Origin: Chlorobiota bacterium
GTDB taxonomy: Bacteria > Bacteroidota > Ignavibacteria > Kapaibacteriales > UBA961
Assembly: GCA_014191195.1 (NCBI GenBank)
Contig: BJGZ01000016.1
Location: 1-55,500, forward strand
Length of the DNA stretch: 55,500 nucleotides
Reading direction: 5' to 3'
Position numbers and translations under genes: made by a program. Under the pieces are notes generated by a model that made no database searches, was not told the DNA's origin, and saw only the letters and a list, made by a program, of their open reading frames with translations. This document shows, piece by piece, positions 36,262 to 45,097 of the stretch (its first letter is position 1; each line of letters begins with the position of its first letter).

Positions 36262-36813
36262 TCAACCTAATGACCTCGTTATAGCCCAGAATAAGCCACA
36301 ACTTGCAATAATTAAAGAAAGTGGTTTTTTTATATAAGAATTATACCAAGGGGCATCTAAAAATGGCTTTGATAGAATAAAATATAAGATAACTATCAAA
36401 CTAGCTTGTGCTAACTCGACACCAATATTGAATCCTGCCAGAACTGTTATTATATCTTGCTTCTGCATTCCAATATCTGCCAATGCACCCGCAAAACCAA
36501 TTCCATGCAAAAGACCAAATAAAAATATTATCAAAAGCCTTATCGAAAAAGTAAACCCACCTAGAATATTTTCTAATCCAGCGATAAAAATTGATATTGC
36601 TATACCAATTTCTATCAATTGAGTATTTGGTATAATTAGCTGAATGGCAGTTAAACCAAGTGTTAATGAATGCGCAATTGTAAAAATTGAACATTGAAGT
36701 ATAGCAGTTTTAATACGAGAATTATATAAAAAAAGGGCAATCATAAATAAAATATGATCGTAACCTAAAGGGAATACATGCTCGAAACCTTTAATCAAAA
36801 AGTTAAAAAACAT
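36262..36813 (-). CDS. HupE/UreJ-family membrane protein
   Basis: 183 residues with six predicted spans. The motif FPLGYDHILFMIALFLYN, then FTIAHSLTLGLTA and the ISIFIAGLENIL segment are the conserved His/Asp/Glu-bearing blocks of HupE/UreJ-type proteins. Relatives act as nickel permeases or accessory proteins for hydrogenase and urease; many Bacteroidota members have no such neighbours. Here it sits between the YHYH protein (8 nt) and the DUF1566 protein (2 nt) in an operon with a copper oxidase, so a metal transport role, perhaps copper, is an inference. Confidence 0.82.
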   Translation of the reverse strand: MFFNFLIKGFEHVFPLGYDHILFMIALFLYNSRIKTAILQCSIFTIAHSLTLGLTAIQLIIPNTQLIEIGIAISIFIAGLENILGGFTFSIRLLIIFLFGLLHGIGFAGALADIGMQKQDIITVLAGFNIGVELAQASLIVILYFILSKPFLDAPWYNSYIKKPLSLIIASCGLFWAITRSLG

Positions 36814-36821
36814 AAGAAATA

Positions 36822-38417
36822 CTATGGTTTTACTATGATACTTTTAATCATATTGCCCGGCTGAATTGATAGAAAATATAATCCAAATGGTAATGACTGA
36901 GTAGAAAGTAGATTTTGTCCAGTTAAACTTTGGACAGCTAATTTTCCATCAACAGTAAATAAGCTTAACTGCATAGCACTTAACATTGAAACATCTGATA
37001 GGCTTTGGACTAATATTCTATCGGAAAACTGTTGAATATCATATTGTTCTTTAGATTGGTCTTCTTGTACTGAACTTGTAGGCAAACTGCAAATTGTTTG
37101 TCCTTTATATTGATTTGTAGTTGTTCCTGTTGGAGATATAAAATTATATGTATAATTACCAGCTTGCGTCCAACTATAATCCACTTTATATGTTTGATTG
37201 TTTAATGTATATGAAAGTGTATAACCATTATTCATTTGATTAGGTATCATACCTGTTATAGTAGCACCTTTTAATGGTGTTAATGCTGGGCGACATCCTT
37301 TTGCAGAAGATTGGGGTATAATTTGATATGTTGAATCCTCTGTTACTTCTCCTGCGAATGATGCAATTGTATAAGGAACAGTCAAAGTACCATGATAATG
37401 ATATACACCATTAGTGCCTGCATGTCCATGATGAATATCCAGAGTTTTCATATCTGAACCATCTGGTTCTTTATCTCCATATATTGCAAAACCATCAAAA
37501 GCATATGCAATTGGTAAACTTTGTTTTGTAAAGCTATATAAATGTGTTGGTGCTATATGATAATGATAGTCGTCTGCTCTTCCGCTATGTCCTCCCCAAT
37601 TATCTAATTGTCCGTCAGCATAAGCATCTACACCTGTATTAGTATATGGATTAAATATTGCAATGCCATTTACAGCAATAGCAATTCCACCTCGCGTACA
37701 ATGTTTTTGATCAACAGGAACTGAATTAACAGCCATTATAGGATTTAATGGAATGCTCCATGCATTATTACCTATATAACATTGAGGAATAGGAACCTGT
37801 TGCTGCCAAGCAGTAATACCTTTCATCATTTCATGAGTTGTTGCTAGACCTAATGATCCAACTCTGAAATATGTTTTGTCCCATGATGTAACAACATGTT
37901 CTTTAAACGGAGTAAATGCAGAATCAATTGTCGAAGGATCAGTTTGAACACTTTGCAAAGCAGGCATTCCATCCTTGAAACTATATGTCATTGATACCAA
38001 TGCTATGCATGCAAAATACCAAGCATATACTCTTTGATATCTAAATAATATCAGCAGTAAGATAATTATACCAAGAAGCACAAAGATACTATATGTATAA
38101 AATGGCGACTTCGGTAATGAATGAATGTTCGGTATTGAATATTGAGGTACATTAATCTGAAGAATATCCTTATATCTTGCATCGGTATACAATCTATCTT
38201 TTTTAGAAAGCTCAGAATATGGAAATGATACAATATGATTATGTTCTTGCTCTATATACACTTTATTGTCTTTTAGCATATAAAAAGACCCATGGATCTG
38301 TCTATTACCGATCTGCCAATCTCTATCAAAAAGAGCTTTTGTATTCCCACTATGAGAGAAAGCCATAATAGGAGTTAAAAGAAATAAAAAGATGATATAG
38401 ATGAGGTGCTTTTTCAT
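36822..38417 (-). CDS. YHYH-domain protein with SHD1-like part, two membrane spans and T9SS-like tail
   Basis: 531 residues. A signal peptide (1-22) leads into a small domain (about 30-90: DRDWQIGNRQIHGSFYML ... PYSELSKKDR) that looks like SHD1. Two membrane spans follow (about 107-125 and 128-146), then a YHYH domain (about 215-350) with two YHYH motifs (284-287 and 339-342), a conserved GIAIAVNGIAIFNPY block and many His. The end (about 450-531) with GLYFLSI and a short basic tail resembles a T9SS sorting domain. YHYH domains are of unknown function; the His-rich motifs suggest metal binding. Inner-membrane spans together with a surface-sorting tail are unusual. Confidence 0.82.
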   Translation of the reverse strand: MKKHLIYIIFLFLLTPIMAFSHSGNTKALFDRDWQIGNRQIHGSFYMLKDNKVYIEQEHNHIVSFPYSELSKKDRLYTDARYKDILQINVPQYSIPNIHSLPKSPFYTYSIFVLLGIIILLLILFRYQRVYAWYFACIALVSMTYSFKDGMPALQSVQTDPSTIDSAFTPFKEHVVTSWDKTYFRVGSLGLATTHEMMKGITAWQQQVPIPQCYIGNNAWSIPLNPIMAVNSVPVDQKHCTRGGIAIAVNGIAIFNPYTNTGVDAYADGQLDNWGGHSGRADDYHYHIAPTHLYSFTKQSLPIAYAFDGFAIYGDKEPDGSDMKTLDIHHGHAGTNGVYHYHGTLTVPYTIASFAGEVTEDSTYQIIPQSSAKGCRPALTPLKGATITGMIPNQMNNGYTLSYTLNNQTYKVDYSWTQAGNYTYNFISPTGTTTNQYKGQTICSLPTSSVQEDQSKEQYDIQQFSDRILVQSLSDVSMLSAMQLSLFTVDGKLAVQSLTGQNLLSTQSLPFGLYFLSIQPGNMIKSIIVKP

Positions 38418-38446
38418 AATCTTTCGCTTAATAATGAATAAAGATT

Positions 38447-39646
38447 TTAATGAATGAAGATTGTGGATGTGAATACATAAGAATTAGGATCTTTTATAGA
38501 AATACAATAGACACCCAAAGGAAGAGCTGAATATAAAGGAAGCTGATATGGAATACCTGCACTTAACTCAGCATTATGTATAGTACCGATACAATTTCCT
38601 AATAATGAAAAAAGTTGCAGAGTTGCATTATGAATATCTTTATGAGAAATTAAAGAAATACTCTTATTATCTACAGAAATTATAGGTTGTGATTCTAAGG
38701 ATTCGAAAACTGAAGAAGGTTTAGAGCCAACAGTTTTTCTTGCCAAAACCAAATTATCAACAACTAAATTTGATGTCCAAATAAAAGAACTTGATGTCCA
38801 AAATGAAGTGAAATTTGTCCACGCAGGAAAATTCACTCCAACAGTTTCGGGAGTATAGAGATAAGCTTTTGGCCAGTTTGAATCATCAAATGCAGGTGAT
38901 TGCCAATTATTTGGTATTGGATAATGGACGGCATAGCATGAATCAGCACAAGGAATATTTCTTGCTAATTGTTTGCAATATCTGGTATTATTTGATAATT
39001 CGATGATTGAGTCTGGGGACATCAAAGGGCTGATATAATACACTTGAGCTTTCCATGAAGTATCAGATATTGTACCATCACTAAAGCGAGCAATAAACCC
39101 AGCATCTCCAGCATGATAAAGATTCCCATTATTATTTTCTGTTCCAAGACCAGAATTTTCTTCCCAATCAACAAGTTTTACAGCAATTGTATATGGTTTT
39201 TTTACTTTAAATCGTAATAAACAGGAGTTAAATGGAGTAAATGGCACAGGGTCTGCACCAATAAGAATTCCATTTATATATACTTCACAATAATTATCGC
39301 TTAGCACATATCCAGTAATAATATCACCATCATCATCTATTACTTTGATGGGTATATTAGTAATATTAACAGCATTTATATTTGATGGAGTAATATTATT
39401 GCATTGATTATAGAAATCAGAAAGATATGGTCCTTGTAAAAAGACAGTTTCTGCAGGAACAATCCATTCTTTACTATCAGAAGAAGTACTTTTTCCAACA
39501 ACAGAAGGACGTGATCCAGAACAACTAGAATATATGTTCTGCTCAATTACAGTTGCCTTGCCTCTTGATACAGAACCAGTAAAAGATTGCGCAATAGTGA
39601 AATAAGAGGATGATAAAAGAACTATAAGTAGTAAAAAGAATTTCAT
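38447..39646 (-). CDS. T9SS exported protein, galactose-binding-like
   Basis: 399 residues. A signal peptide (1-19, ending TIAQ) is followed by an early Ser/Cys-containing segment (YSSCSGSRPSVVG) and a jelly-roll-like region: DTSWKAQVYYISP and later WQSPAFDDSNWPKAYLY. The FDDSxW pattern is typical of galactose-binding-like domains that close beta-sandwiches in surface proteins. The C-terminal ~80 residues (ATLQLFSLLGNCIG, LPLGVYCISI) form a T9SS-type tail. It begins 3 nt after the redoxin gene, so the genes are coupled. Several Cys residues (for example CKQLARNIPCADSCYAVH) could form disulfides or bind a metal. Function unknown. Confidence 0.75.
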   Translation of the reverse strand: MKFFLLLIVLLSSSYFTIAQSFTGSVSRGKATVIEQNIYSSCSGSRPSVVGKSTSSDSKEWIVPAETVFLQGPYLSDFYNQCNNITPSNINAVNITNIPIKVIDDDGDIITGYVLSDNYCEVYINGILIGADPVPFTPFNSCLLRFKVKKPYTIAVKLVDWEENSGLGTENNNGNLYHAGDAGFIARFSDGTISDTSWKAQVYYISPLMSPDSIIELSNNTRYCKQLARNIPCADSCYAVHYPIPNNWQSPAFDDSNWPKAYLYTPETVGVNFPAWTNFTSFWTSSSFIWTSNLVVDNLVLARKTVGSKPSSVFESLESQPIISVDNKSISLISHKDIHNATLQLFSLLGNCIGTIHNAELSAGIPYQLPLYSALPLGVYCISIKDPNSYVFTSTIFIH

Positions 39647-39649
39647 TTG

Positions 39650-40267
39650 TTAATGTCTATAAATGATTTTGCATCCAAATGACTCAATAATTGAGTCTTT
39701 GATTGGACGCTGTAATAAGAGCGAATCGGCTGCTTCTTTAAGATACTTTCTGGCTATTTCTGGACTTTTACCATTATCATCAATGATACCTTTATACACT
39801 ATCTTCCAAGAAGAATGTCTTTTTTGAAGTAGATACACTTGTGGAGTAAAATCTGCAGAGAATGCCTTTGCAATAGATTGATCAGCGTCCTGAAGATAAG
39901 GGAAAAGAAAATTATCTTTAAGAGCTTTTGTTTTCATATTAATCAATGTCTCATCTTCATAAAGAATTGAATCCATTGGGTTTATGGCAATCAGCAAAAC
40001 ACCTTTAGGAAGATATTCTTGATAAAATGCATTTAATCGATCTGTATATAAATTTGCAAATGGACAATGATTGCAAGTAAAAACCACCGCTATTGCTGCA
40101 TATTCATCTTTGCCGTGCAATGAAAACAATGTACCTAGAGCAGTATTAGCTGCAAAAGGTTTTATTACTCTATTAATAATTGATTGTTTTTCCTTTGCAT
40201 TGATTTCACTTATTGACAATGAAATCAGGATAAAAAAAATCATATACACATAAAAGAGTTTTTTCAT
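39650..40267 (-). CDS. exported thioredoxin-fold redoxin with CNHCP motif
   Basis: 205 residues. A signal peptide (about 1-24, ending INAK) is followed by an AhpC/TSA-type thioredoxin fold. The motif FTCNHCPFANLY holds the CxxC pair, followed by GVLLIAINPMDS and the cis-Pro region FTPQVYLLQ; DDNGKSPE continues the family pattern seen in exported redoxins of Bacteroidota. The CNHC pair lies where thioredoxins have CGPC. Between the multicopper oxidase and Cys-containing surface proteins, it may keep a copper site or disulfides in the right redox state. That role is inferred from position. Confidence 0.87.
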   Translation of the reverse strand: MKKLFYVYMIFFILISLSISEINAKEKQSIINRVIKPFAANTALGTLFSLHGKDEYAAIAVVFTCNHCPFANLYTDRLNAFYQEYLPKGVLLIAINPMDSILYEDETLINMKTKALKDNFLFPYLQDADQSIAKAFSADFTPQVYLLQKRHSSWKIVYKGIIDDNGKSPEIARKYLKEAADSLLLQRPIKDSIIESFGCKIIYRH

Positions 40268-40296
40268 TGTCAGGAGATTATAGATATAAAAAACTT

Positions 40297-41991
40297 TTAT
40301 TTACTGAATTGTTTTGTAATAGTTGTTTTTGTAGCTGCATCCATTATCTGCATATAATACATGCCTTTAGGAAGATGTGCTATAGAAATACCTTTATGAA
40401 TTTCTGGTTGAGGAAGCATCATCACTGATTTTCCTACACTATTTACAATTGTTATATAGTAGATTTCAACGCCTTTATTTTCCATAAAAATCACATCTGA
40501 AGCAGGATTAGGAAATAGGGTGTATTGTGATTCATCAGGCATATTATCGATAATTGAACTTGGATTATTTACAACAAATTGTCCCATCATACCACCATCT
40601 TCATGATTAGAAAAATGACAGTGATACATAAAAGGGTGAATTGGATCTGCATAATCATCAAATTTTGCAATAAAAGAAGCGTTTTCGTTTCTTGGTAAAT
40701 AAAGGACATCTTTCCATCCTTGCTCATGTAATCCAACTGCATTAGTATTTCCATTTCTGGCAACTAACTTAAATTGAACATCATGAATATGAAAAGTATG
40801 ACCAAATACATTGCTATTTGTGATTGTCCATTTTTCTATCGCATTTAAATTGACGGTATTATCGATCCTATTAATGTCAAAAATTTTGTCATTAAAATTA
40901 AATGGAGTAGGATTACCTGGAACACCACCTTTTACATTGATTGAACGGTTAACGGTGGCTTCTGCTGAATTAATAAATTGATTTGAAATCAAAGAAGTAG
41001 GAATAGATGTAATTGGGGAATTTGTTGATTTCCCAATATTTATGCGAAGGCAGTTAAAATCTTTATTATTAAGTAAGCTTCCAAAATTACCTTGAGCAGC
41101 TGGTTCGCCGCCAGGGAATCCAAAAGGTTGATTAGCATTATATGACATTAAATTTATGCTAGACCCAACATTGTCATTGCTTAAATCTACCAAAATTTCA
41201 TATCGTTCTCCAACAGCAACTAGTAATTTGCTTACTTGAACAGGTTTATCTAATAAACCACCATCATTTGCAATAATGTAGAACTTTCTATTGTCACTAA
41301 AGCCAAAATTATATGCCCTTTCAACTTCTGCATTAAGAAGTCTTAAACGGACTATTTGCTTTGGCAATGTAATTTCTGGGTCTCTTGTTCCATTTACTAA
41401 TAGATAATCACCATATGCTACATTTTGTACAACAAATTGATTAGCAGTATTATATCTTCTGCTTGTTAGCATAAGAGGAATATCATCAATTCCATATTTT
41501 CTAGGTAATGCTAATGCTGATTCTTCTTGGTCATTAACAATAATAAATCCACCAATTCCTTTAGTCAAATGCTCTAGTGTCATTTCGTGTAAATGTGGAT
41601 GATACCAATATGTTGCAGCATTATTAGTTACTTTCCAATATGGTTGCCACAGTGTTCCTGGAGGTATAACTTGATGAGGGCCACCATCCATTACTGCTGG
41701 TAAATGCATTCCATGCCAATGAATTGTAGTACTATCATTAAGTTTATTAAGTACATTCATGTGTACAGTATCACCCTTATTTATAAATATGGTTGGACCC
41801 CAAAACTGACTATTATTTATCCCACCTGTTATTGTTTGATTACCGGTTGCTCTTAACTGAGCAAATGTATCTTTAATAGTTAATGTGATATTGCTTCCCG
41901 ATAATGTGTCTGGAATCCATAGTGGATTATATGTTTGCGCAGAAAGAAAGGCACTACATAAACAAGAAAAAAGGAAAAAAATAGATTTCAT
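40297..41991 (-). CDS. multicopper oxidase with T9SS sorting domain
   Basis: 564 residues. A signal peptide (1-19) is followed by three cupredoxin domains with all copper ligands: HWHG (His91, His93), YHPHLH (His131, His133), HTFHIHD, and YHCHFSNHEDGGM (His457, Cys458, His459, His463, axial Met468). This is the CueO/CotA/bilirubin-oxidase type. A sorting domain of about 75 residues starting near LFPNPASD and ending in a Lys-rich tail would place it outside the cell. Natural substrate unknown: Cu(I), Mn(II) or phenolics are possible. It lacks the Met-rich insert of CueO. It heads a seven-gene operon. Confidence 0.95.
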   Translation of the reverse strand: MKSIFFLFSCLCSAFLSAQTYNPLWIPDTLSGSNITLTIKDTFAQLRATGNQTITGGINNSQFWGPTIFINKGDTVHMNVLNKLNDSTTIHWHGMHLPAVMDGGPHQVIPPGTLWQPYWKVTNNAATYWYHPHLHEMTLEHLTKGIGGFIIVNDQEESALALPRKYGIDDIPLMLTSRRYNTANQFVVQNVAYGDYLLVNGTRDPEITLPKQIVRLRLLNAEVERAYNFGFSDNRKFYIIANDGGLLDKPVQVSKLLVAVGERYEILVDLSNDNVGSSINLMSYNANQPFGFPGGEPAAQGNFGSLLNNKDFNCLRINIGKSTNSPITSIPTSLISNQFINSAEATVNRSINVKGGVPGNPTPFNFNDKIFDINRIDNTVNLNAIEKWTITNSNVFGHTFHIHDVQFKLVARNGNTNAVGLHEQGWKDVLYLPRNENASFIAKFDDYADPIHPFMYHCHFSNHEDGGMMGQFVVNNPSSIIDNMPDESQYTLFPNPASDVIFMENKGVEIYYITIVNSVGKSVMMLPQPEIHKGISIAHLPKGMYYMQIMDAATKTTITKQFSK

Positions 41992-42164
41992 TATTGTACT
42001 GAGTTTATAAATAAAATATGTGATTTACGTGTAAAGAAGTAACAATTCTGATTAAGAATAGTTTCCAAAAAAAAAAAACATGCAAAATATGTTAATAATT
42101 ATTAAATAATAGGTGCTAAAGGTACTTAATACTTCAACTCATATTTGCTTAAATATTAATAGAA

Positions 42165-43331
42165 TTATATATCTTTTTTTGATGTAAGAAATAAGATGAT
42201 TGATAAAGTACCAGCTATAAGAGCAATTATGGAATATAGAGACTGGATACTTTGCAATGAGACAATTGGTTGAGCAATGATGGGTGATAGGAATTGTCCT
42301 AAATACAAAGAAGATGTTAAAACCCCCACTGATCTACCTCTTATTTTAGGATTTGCCAGAGTTATTACCCAAAGTCTCATAGATGGCATTAATAGCCCAA
42401 TACCAGCTCCTGCAAATAAGGCGCAAAATAGAATAATAGGATATGATGGTGTGATTTGAATACCAAAAAAACCAATTGCCAGTAATCCAAATGAAAGAGA
42501 ACCTAATCTAGCAAATGAGATAATTTTTTTGAGTTTAGGCATCAAAAAGGAAGTAATGCCTCCACATAAAGTTGCAAGGGAAACAATGGCACCAGCTTTA
42601 GCAGGAGAATCTATTCCATATGATTGAAGTAAAAAGGGTAATTGTGTAGGTATGCAGTAAAAAATTACCATGCCACTAAACACTATACAACATATACCAA
42701 TAATTGATATAGTATGAATAGTATATGTTGAATGTTCTAGATTATCTATGATCTCTTCTTTATGCTTTTGCTTCGGTTCATGAATATATAGAAATGCTGG
42801 ATAAGCAAGTAATAAAGCAAGGCCATATAAACTGAAAGGATAGCGCCATGATATAGTAGCTAATAGGCCCGCAATTGCAACAAAAAGAACCCCACCAAAA
42901 GAGATAAATGTGCCCTGTAATCCAAGTGCTTTAGTACGTTCTTCGCCATAATAATAATCTGCAATTAATGTTTGTGCAGATGTCATGATGCCTGCTACTG
43001 ATATTCCTAAAAATGCCCTGGCAATCAAAAAACCTTCGATTGATTCTAGATATAAGCCTGTAGTACCTGTAATAGCATACAGTATAAGTGAAGTTACTAA
43101 TAATGTTTTTCTTTTACCTTTATCTATGATGATCCCAGCGAATGGCGCAGAACACGCTATAATTAAGCTTGGGATAGTAAGCATTAATTTTACGAGAAAA
43201 ACTGCATTAGGTAAATATGCAAAAGCCTCTGCAATTTTTGGAAGAGCTGGTGAAATCGCAGATACAGACATCACAGTTAGGCTACTTGCTAAAAGGAGTA
43301 TGATTTTACTAATCTTGCCAAGTGATGTCAT
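42165..43331 (-). CDS. MFS transporter
   Basis: 388 residues with twelve predicted spans. The first half has the MFS loop 2-3 motif (GIIIDKGKRKTLL) and a span-4/5 segment with ARAFLGISVAGIMTSAQTLIADYY. It resembles drug/H+ antiporters of the Bcr/YajR kind, but the substrate cannot be read from sequence. It lies 10 nt after menA in a yebC-menA-MFS unit, an arrangement probably of convenience rather than function. Confidence 0.88.
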   Translation of the reverse strand: MTSLGKISKIILLLASSLTVMSVSAISPALPKIAEAFAYLPNAVFLVKLMLTIPSLIIACSAPFAGIIIDKGKRKTLLVTSLILYAITGTTGLYLESIEGFLIARAFLGISVAGIMTSAQTLIADYYYGEERTKALGLQGTFISFGGVLFVAIAGLLATISWRYPFSLYGLALLLAYPAFLYIHEPKQKHKEEIIDNLEHSTYTIHTISIIGICCIVFSGMVIFYCIPTQLPFLLQSYGIDSPAKAGAIVSLATLCGGITSFLMPKLKKIISFARLGSLSFGLLAIGFFGIQITPSYPIILFCALFAGAGIGLLMPSMRLWVITLANPKIRGRSVGVLTSSLYLGQFLSPIIAQPIVSLQSIQSLYSIIALIAGTLSIILFLTSKKDI

Positions 43332-43341
43332 ATTTGTACTA

Positions 43342-44229
43342 TTAAAATTTGGTAGACAATATTATACCAATACCTAATAGCACACCAAAAGCAAAAAGAT
43401 GTATCGCTGTTTTTTGTAGCACCGATGTTAATTGAGCTTTAGGTAACTGTATGATATTTTTTGATAAAGAAAGTGCAAATGGAATCAAAACTACAGGCAA
43501 AAGGATTGATAGAGACTGTTTATATAATGCTAGAAAAAGCAATAGAATATATGATAAAGACATAAGGATTATATAGAAGATTCTTGATTTCTTTTCACCT
43601 AAGTGAACAGCTAAAGTAATTTTACCAGCTGGAGGATCTGTGTCAATATCTCTAATATTATTTACAAGTAAAATTTTAGCAGCAAATAAACCCATGATTA
43701 TACCAGTAATTCCTACTGAAATAGTATAATCAGTTTCAGGAATTTGAATATAATAGCTTCCCCAGACAGGAATAACACCATAAAATATAAATGCACAAGC
43801 TTCTCCAAGTGCATGATAAGCAAGGGGATATGGGCCACCAGTATATGCAAAAGCACCCCATAAAGAAAAAATACCTATTAATAAAATCGGCCACCCAGCT
43901 TTTTGCACTAAAATCAAACCAATAGCAAAAGTTATTGCAAATAAAATCCATGATACTTGGCGCATAGATTGTTCGCTTATGGCACCAGAGGCAACTGCTC
44001 TTGGAGGGCCAATCCTTTTAAAATCAGCTCCATGTTTAAAATCATATAAATCATTAAGCAAATTAGAAGTGGTTTGAAGCATCATCGCGCAAAGAAGCGT
44101 TATGGATGCTGTAAACAAATCAAAATGTCCTTCTTGCGCAGCTAATACTATCCCAATAATTGTTGGAATAGCACTTGCTGGTAAAATTCTCATTCGTGCC
44201 GCAGAAATCCATGCGCTTAAGGGTGCCAT
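43342..44229 (-). CDS. menA: 1,4-dihydroxy-2-naphthoate polyprenyltransferase
   Basis: 295 residues of the UbiA superfamily with about nine spans. The first Asp-rich site NLLNDLYDFKHGAD and the second NIRDIDTDPPAGKITLAVHLG are intact; the second has the form typical of MenA. It prenylates dihydroxynaphthoate in menaquinone synthesis, consistent with a menaquinone-using Bacteroidota. Other men genes are not in the window. It lies 8 nt after yebC and 10 nt before the MFS gene. Confidence 0.93.
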   Translation of the reverse strand: MAPLSAWISAARMRILPASAIPTIIGIVLAAQEGHFDLFTASITLLCAMMLQTTSNLLNDLYDFKHGADFKRIGPPRAVASGAISEQSMRQVSWILFAITFAIGLILVQKAGWPILLIGIFSLWGAFAYTGGPYPLAYHALGEACAFIFYGVIPVWGSYYIQIPETDYTISVGITGIIMGLFAAKILLVNNIRDIDTDPPAGKITLAVHLGEKKSRIFYIILMSLSYILLLFLALYKQSLSILLPVVLIPFALSLSKNIIQLPKAQLTSVLQKTAIHLFAFGVLLGIGIILSTKF

Positions 44230-44237
44230 GAAATCTC

Positions 44238-44945
44238 TTAAGCTATATTATGAAATACATTTTGTATATCTTCATCGTCTTCAAGTTTATCTATCAATTT
44301 TAAGACATCATCCATTTGTTCTTCGGTTAAAACAACTGTATTATTTGGCACTCTTTGAAGATTAGCACTTAGCATTTCAATCCCTTTTTCTTCTAGAGCT
44401 CTTTGCATATGTACAAAATTATTGAAGTCTGTATGTGCTAACACTTCATTTTCTTCTATTTCTATATCTTCTGCACCAGCATCAATAAGGTCCATTTCGA
44501 TATCATCAATGGATTTACCTTCTAATGAAATACAAAAAACACCTCTGCGTTGAAACAAAAATTCTAAAGAACCAGCAGTAGCCAAAGAACCATTACTTTT
44601 ATTAAGATAGCTTCTGATATTTGCTACTGTTCTTGTTGGATTATCTGTAGCTGCTTCTAAAACAATTGCCACCCCATATGGACCATATGCTTCATACACT
44701 ATTTCTTGTAAATCTAATGCATCCTTACCAGCTGCTCTTTTAATTGCTGCTTCTACTCGATCTTTGGGCATATTATGAGCCTTTGCAGACTGCATTGCGG
44801 CCCTTAGGCGAGGATTTCCATCTGGATCTGGGCCACCAGCTTTTGCTGCTATTGCGATTTCTTTGCCTAATCTAGTAAATGCTTTTGCCATTTTATCAAA
44901 TCTGGCAAACATCTTATGTTTACGTTTTTCAAAAATCCTTCCCAT
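44238..44945 (-). CDS. yebC: YebC/PmpR/TACO1 family protein
   Basis: The frame opens at 44984, but ATG 44945 (MGRIFEKRKHK) is the family's N-terminus and lies just downstream of a TAnnTTTG box at 44982-44989, so 235 residues are assigned. GGPDPDGNPRLRAAMQSAKAHNMPKDRVE and the YEAYGPYGVAI block are diagnostic. Members act as DNA-binding regulators or, like TACO1, help ribosomes translate proline-rich stretches. The GRIFEKRKHKMFARFDK start is the Bacteroidota form rather than the AGHSKWAN start of E. coli YebC. Confidence 0.95.
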   Translation of the reverse strand: MGRIFEKRKHKMFARFDKMAKAFTRLGKEIAIAAKAGGPDPDGNPRLRAAMQSAKAHNMPKDRVEAAIKRAAGKDALDLQEIVYEAYGPYGVAIVLEAATDNPTRTVANIRSYLNKSNGSLATAGSLEFLFQRRGVFCISLEGKSIDDIEMDLIDAGAEDIEIEENEVLAHTDFNNFVHMQRALEEKGIEMLSANLQRVPNNTVVLTEEQMDDVLKLIDKLEDDEDIQNVFHNIA

Positions 44946-44981
44946 GATGCTCTTCCAATTAATTGTTGCTATAATTCGACA

Positions 44982-44989
44982 CAAAAATA
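44982..44989 (-). promoter_or_regulatory. possible -7 promoter box of yebC-menA-MFS
   Basis: On the minus strand TATTTTTG (44989-44982) matches TAnnTTTG. A transcript would start near 44975, about 30 nt before ATG 44945. No clean -33 TTTG is seen at the right distance, so the call is tentative. Confidence 0.4.
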
Positions 44990-45097
44990 CAAAGCAATCA
45001 ATGTATTATGTGCACATTTGCAATAATCATCTATTTGATTACCTTGGAACTAGATTATAACAAAGCATGGTTTTTTAGAAAACATACGAGAACATAA

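Noticed and set aside
44946-44984. yebC starting at 44984
   Set aside because: The 13 extra residues are foreign to the family and cover the place of a likely promoter box.
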